A stretch of DNA of 64,000 bases from Atherinomorus stipes (lineage: Eukaryota; Chordata; Actinopteri; Atheriniformes; Atherinidae): assembly GCA_023101725.1 (NCBI GenBank), contig JALJCO010003893.1, positions 62,001-126,000 of the forward strand, written 5' to 3'. Within the stretch, counting starts at the first letter, position 1. Every line of letters starts with the position of its first letter. Shown in pieces: positions 60,294-64,000 of this stretch. Below the pieces are notes generated by a model. The model did not search any database, was not told the DNA's origin, and worked only from the letters and a program-made list of their open reading frames with translations. The translations under genes and the position numbers were made by a program.

Positions 60294-61064
60294 CTACGGA
60301 AGAGGATTAGGGCCACTAGAGAAAAAAAAAAGAAAAATTCTGAGAAAAAAGTCAGAATTCTGACTTAAATCTCAGAATTCTGACTTTTTTCTCAGAATTC
60401 TGACTTTAAACTCAGAATTCTGAGAAAAAAGTCAGAATTCTGACTTTTTTTCTCAGAATTCTGAGAAAAAAGTCAGAATTCTGAGAAAAAAGTCAGAATT
60501 CTGACTTTAATCTCAGAATTCTGACTTTTTTCTCAGAATTCTGACTTTAATCTCAGAATTCTGAGAAAAAAGTCAGAATTCTGACTTTTTTGGAAATTGA
60601 AAAAAAAAAAAATCCAGAAATTTTTTTTTTTACTGTTCTGGAAAAAAGTCAGAATTCTGAGATTAAAGTCAGAATTTGACTTTAATCTCAGAATTCTGAG
60701 AAAAAAGTCAGAATTCTGACTTTAATCTCAGAATTCTGACTTTTTTCTCAGAATTCTGACTTTAATCTCAGAATTCTGAGAAAAAGTCAGAATTCTGACT
60801 TTAATCTCAGAATTCTGAGAAAAAAGTCAGAATTCTGACTTTTTTCGAAATTGAAAAAAAAAATCCAGAATTTTTTTTTTTTTCTGTTCTGGAAAAAAGT
60901 CAGAATTCTGAGATTAAAGTCAGAATTCTGACTTTTTTCTCAGAATTCTGAGATTAAAGTCAGAATTCTGAGAAAAAGTCAGAATTCTGAGATTAAAGTC
61001 AGAATTCTGACTTTTTTCTCAGAATTATTATTTTTTTTCTAGTGGCCCTAATCCTCTTCCGTAG
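60294..61064. mobile_element. 771-bp inverted-repeat element filled with TCAGAATTCTGA palindromes
   Basis: The ends are inverted copies: CTACGGAAGAGGATTAGGGC then CACTAGA at the left and the exact complement at the right (61038-61064). TGAC occurs just outside both ends (60290-60293 and 61065-61068), a possible 4-bp target duplication. Between them are 27 GAATTC cores by hand count, each within a palindrome, flanked by GTC/GAC or CTC/GAG and separated by runs such as TTTTTT, AAAAAA or TTTAAT. Two GAAATTGAAAAAAA-containing spacers (60583-60648 and 60837-60902) repeat at a period of about 254 bp. No coding capacity is visible. Confidence 0.85.
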
Positions 61065-61364
61065 TGACCTGTGCGCTGCAATGCACATGGTAATGTTTGA
61101 TAGAGACAAAACATTGTTGAAACTGCACTTAACCCCCCCCCCCAAAAAAAATAGATTCTTCATAATATGCTTTGTAAAAACATTGTGAATTTTAACTGAG
61201 CATTTTAACAATCTACTTGCAGTTTTTGTAGTAAAACAAAGAGAAACTTTGGATTTTTTTCCCCCTATTTCTTGGTTGTTATGATGTCATCACTGGTTCC
61301 GCATACATGAGATCAGTTTGTGATGTAGGCTACATCTCCCCTGAACTAAAATGAGTTTTACACC

Positions 61365-61556
61365 CCCTGTTCTAGACCGGAGTTTTTCCGATTGGTCCCA
61401 CCTACTGTTATAATTTCCCACCTCACTCAAATTAACGGGTATTGTGCAGAACTTTACAGGCATTTAATTGGAGTCAGGTGTGTTGGAACAGGGAAATACT
61501 GAATACCCACAGGACTGCAGCCCTCGTGGAACCGAATTCGGGCCCTGCTGTAGACA
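61365..61556. mobile_element. hAT-type MITE, related copy
   Basis: GGTGTGTTGGAACAGGGAAA, CCACAGGACTGCAGCCCTCG and GGAACCGAATTCGGGCCCTG match the wording of the 58.2-kb element's right half, and ATTAATTGGAGTCAG-type sequence pairs with CTCAAATTAACG in the left half. The left end is decayed. Confidence 0.6.
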
Positions 61557-61558
61557 GT

Positions 61559-61814
61559 TGCTGAATGTGTGTGTAAATCTGGGGAGGACTGCGTCATGGT
61601 GTACTCCAGACTGGATGAGATTTTCTTTCTTGTCCCGAGCAGCCTTCAGCTTATCCCTCATCCAACTGGCTTTACTGGATACACTCACTGGCGTAGAATG
61701 CTGGGAAGATGACACCTGCTTGTCGGGTAGCCTACCTCCCTCAGACCGAGAGATAAGCATGTTGTAAATCTGCAGCGCTTGATTGTAAAGGTCACTTCTG
61801 CCTGTGGCTGTCAT
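61559..61814 (-). other. unassigned open frame, possible coding fragment
   Basis: The minus-strand frame begins MTATGRSDLYNQALQIYNML and continues with SKASWMRDKLKAARDKKENL before running into the hAT-type MITE, which supplies the last 40 or so residues. The first 75 residues look protein-like, with an amphipathic Lys/Arg/Ala-rich stretch, and lack low-complexity bias. A stop codon stands directly before the methionine. I do not recognise the family. It could be a host exon, a transposon protein fragment or chance. Confidence 0.3.
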
Positions 61815-63160
61815 TTAATGCATGTTCACCCAGATGTATTGATGCTGCACAGTAGACCCTCGCAGTGTGAGAGAAAAATGAGTTAACAAATTGATTACGC
61901 TCACTGTAATGACCATAATCAAATTAAAACAAGTGGAAGGATTTGATTTAACATGTGCAGTCCTTCAAACACAAACATATTTAGAGTACCAATTTACTGT
62001 TTAGAAATCGACTTACCATCAAGACCATCTATCTAGGAAATTCTCCATCCAACAGCGAGTCAGGCTGACAGTGATTCATCTTAATTCAGCATCAATAAAC
62101 AAAAATTTAAACATGTAGAATCATCTTTTAGTTGCAACACTTTTTTCAAATACTGGTGGTGCTAAAACAGCACCCCCACCTTCCACCCCCCCACCCCCCA
62201 AAAAATCTACTATTAGCACGCTTTAATGCTACTATAATGTTTCAGCATTAGGTGCCATAACTAGACAAAGACATGGTTAACACTTGGGAATTATTAAAAG
62301 CCTGGTTTTCTGCATTAGTAATGTGTGAAGAAGCAACGAGTGTTAAAAGGTTTGATAAGTGGTTTGTTTGCATCAGAGCTCTGACCTGTAAACCTGTGAA
62401 TTTTGCAAGCTTTGGATTAGATCCAGTATAAAAACACCGGCTGGCATCCATCCACCGTTTTTATACGTGGGTCATTCCATCTGGAACAGCTAGTGCCCTG
62501 CTTTGCTGTCAGAACTCGTCCCTGTCTCATAACAAAAGTGTGTAATTGGTACATGTTGGCTAAAACCATTTTCACATGGCAATATATTTGTTTTTTCCTG
62601 TTATTTTCTTTCTGACCTGGATTCAGGTCGTCTATTTGTTATTTTCCTTCCAGTTAACATTCTCCTGCTGATGTAAAGTCTCAGATTCAAGTGTTTAAGA
62701 CGTGCTGCTGCTAACTCACAGCAAATATCAAGGACTTTAACATCTTGAGCTTTTATCAGCATTTAGATTTTGCCTTAAATTATATAAAAGTTAACTTGTT
62801 TTCAGGGACTTTCTGATTTCTTTTCCCTCGCACTTTGTTCCAGTTGCACGTGTAATACATATTCTTTTTACTAAAATGAAAAAAAAGCATTAAACTCAGA
62901 AACTCTGCAAGTATATTCACAATTTCATTTGGGCAAAAAGACTGACAATAAGAACGTACCTTGAAAACATAATCTGAAAACATTTGAATTCCTCCAACAG
63001 AATTAAAACATGCTTTTATTTTTCATGTCAGTCATTTTTGTGGAAGACATTTACAACAGGTTCAACCTCTTATTGCACTGGTGGTAAATAATAGATTTTG
63101 CTTATTACTCGTGATGACTTTAGGAAAAAGCGAACATAGCAGGTCACCTCAACACTAAAG
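61815..63160. other. unassigned sequence
   Basis: No gene or repeat is recognised. Confidence 0.4.
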
Positions 63161-63161
63161 G

Positions 63162-63250
63162 CAGGTTTATTTGTAAAGCACAATTCATGTGCTATATAAA
63201 TTCAACATAAGTGCTTTAGATAATATTTTAAAAGCATTACGGCAAGGTGC
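63162..63250 (-). repeat. retroposon tail-like fragment
   Basis: GGTTTATTTGTAAAGCACAA and TTCAACATAAGTGCTTTAGA resemble the AAAGCACTTTGAA/TATAAATAAA end of common fish retroposons, read on the minus strand. Short and decayed. Confidence 0.4.
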
Positions 63251-63429
63251 AGAAAAATTATTTATTAGCAAAACTGAAACAAACAATAAAGAATAAACGA
63301 AACAGATAAGCTTAAATAGAGAGAAATGAAATATAGTGAGGTATATATAATGCAAACAGACGCCAACAGGAAATACATTATCATCAACATCATCATCATC
63401 AGCGTCATTACCAACGTACATATGCTAGA

Positions 63430-63623
63430 ACAGGGATGACCATATCCGGACTTTTGCACCAGCGTCCAGAAGTTATTCAACATTTCCCTGCTCCACCACA
63501 CCTGATTCAAATTAAATGATGTAACGACCAATAAACTTCTGCACAATGACTCATTTATCTGAGTCAGGTATGTTGGCAGGGGGGCACATTTGAAAACCCT
63601 TTCGTACACTGGTAATCCCTGTG
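63430..63623. mobile_element. hAT-type MITE, third copy
   Basis: The ends CAGGGATGACCATATCCGGA and, on the other strand, CAGGGATTACCAGTGTAC are inverted copies. ATTTCCCTGCTCCACCACAC and GAGTCAGGTATGTTGGCAGG are the internal pairing blocks seen in the 58.2- and 61.4-kb copies. Confidence 0.65.
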
Positions 63624-63819
63624 CAAGAAAATACATTCAGAGGGAAAACTAAAACTCTTTTCCTTAATTAAAAGTGGTGGCTAATAAAAAGTTTTAGGAG
63701 CCAGTTTAGTAGAATTAAGGTTTGGATCTCACATTTTAGGCTTTGTGGGATGGAAAGCAAACTGAACCCACAAATGATCTGAGAAGTGTCTGTGGCTCAC
63801 ATGGCATCAGCAGATCAAG

Positions 63820-63890
63820 TCAGATGTGTGTGTGTGTGTGTGAGGTGTTGTTTGCTTAATTTCCCAATGGGGATCAATTAAGTTAAAACT
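63820..63890 (+). repeat. (TG)n tract and LINE-tail-like sequence
   Basis: A (TG)n run at 63825-63842 is followed by TTAATTTCCCAATGGGGATC, which resembles a Rex1-like LINE 3' end. Confidence 0.4.
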
Positions 63891-64000
63891 ATTATAATTT
63901 TATTATATATTTTGAATCAGAACCATTCAGCACCTTGCACACCAGCAGCAAAATTTTCAAATTAATTCTTTGTCTCGCAGGAAGTCAGTGTAAAGATATG

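Noticed and set aside
1..64000. CRISPR array, operons, prokaryotic regulatory sites
   Set aside because: The sequence is a repeat-rich eukaryotic genome segment; no spaced direct-repeat array or gene cluster of that kind is present.

Overview
This window looks like 64 kb of AT-rich, non-coding nuclear DNA from a teleost fish, probably a percomorph. The evidence is indirect. It combines an L2/Maui-type LINE, Rex1-like LINE scraps, several Tc1/mariner copies, many short hAT-type elements with 8-bp target duplications, TTAA-flanked short elements, tRNA-derived SINEs and abundant (CA)n, (TA)n and (CT)n tracts. I found no complete host protein-coding gene, rRNA, standalone tRNA or CRISPR array. 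The window behaves like a large intron or an intergenic interval filled by layered transposon insertions. One 42-nt candidate micro-exon (44828-44869, + strand) has excellent splice signals and could belong to a host gene that spans the window.

Layout. 0.8-3.1 kb: a 186-bp hAT-type MITE with perfect target duplications, a pair of related inverted-repeat elements, and an internally deleted Tc1/mariner copy abutting them. 4.1-7.7 kb: a 5'-truncated L2 LINE carrying the end of ORF1, endonuclease and reverse transcriptase, broken by frameshifts and stops. 7.7-8.9 kb: a dispersed repeat (second copy at 38.4-39.0 kb) split by a 528-bp element flanked by TTAA; the second copy is the empty site. 10.5-14.9 kb: a 4.4-kb element with inverted terminal repeats of about 450 bp, containing a 0.74-kb near-palindrome and a Rex1-like LINE 3' end. 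16.3-18.4 kb and 25.2-26.7 kb: two elements sharing CCGGATT-type termini, each with a perfect 8-bp target duplication; the first contains a reverse transcriptase relic. 19.1-20.0 kb: half of a DD36E Tc1/mariner transposase split by a tRNA-derived SINE.

20-40 kb is mostly plain AT-rich sequence with microsatellites, a hAT-type element (31.3-32.2 kb), a possible BED-finger relic (29.1-29.3 kb) and homopolymer runs. 40-43.4 kb holds a TTAA-flanked element and a nest of one inverted-repeat element inside another. 45-47 kb holds two more Tc1 relics. 51-52.2 kb contains a very low-complexity stretch and a second SINE. 54-56.4 kb is a Tc1 copy interrupted by a 1.5-kb element with perfect 25-bp ends. 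58-59.3 kb holds a hAT MITE and two minus-strand LINE 3' ends. 60.3-61.1 kb is a 771-bp element built almost entirely from alternating 12-bp palindromes. The last 3 kb has two more copies of a hAT-type MITE and repeat scraps.

No genes here visibly work together; the coherent story is the order of insertion. The transposon proteins are all broken or partial. Family assignments come from recognising motifs by eye, without a repeat-library search. Ends supported by target duplications are given to the base; other ends are approximate.
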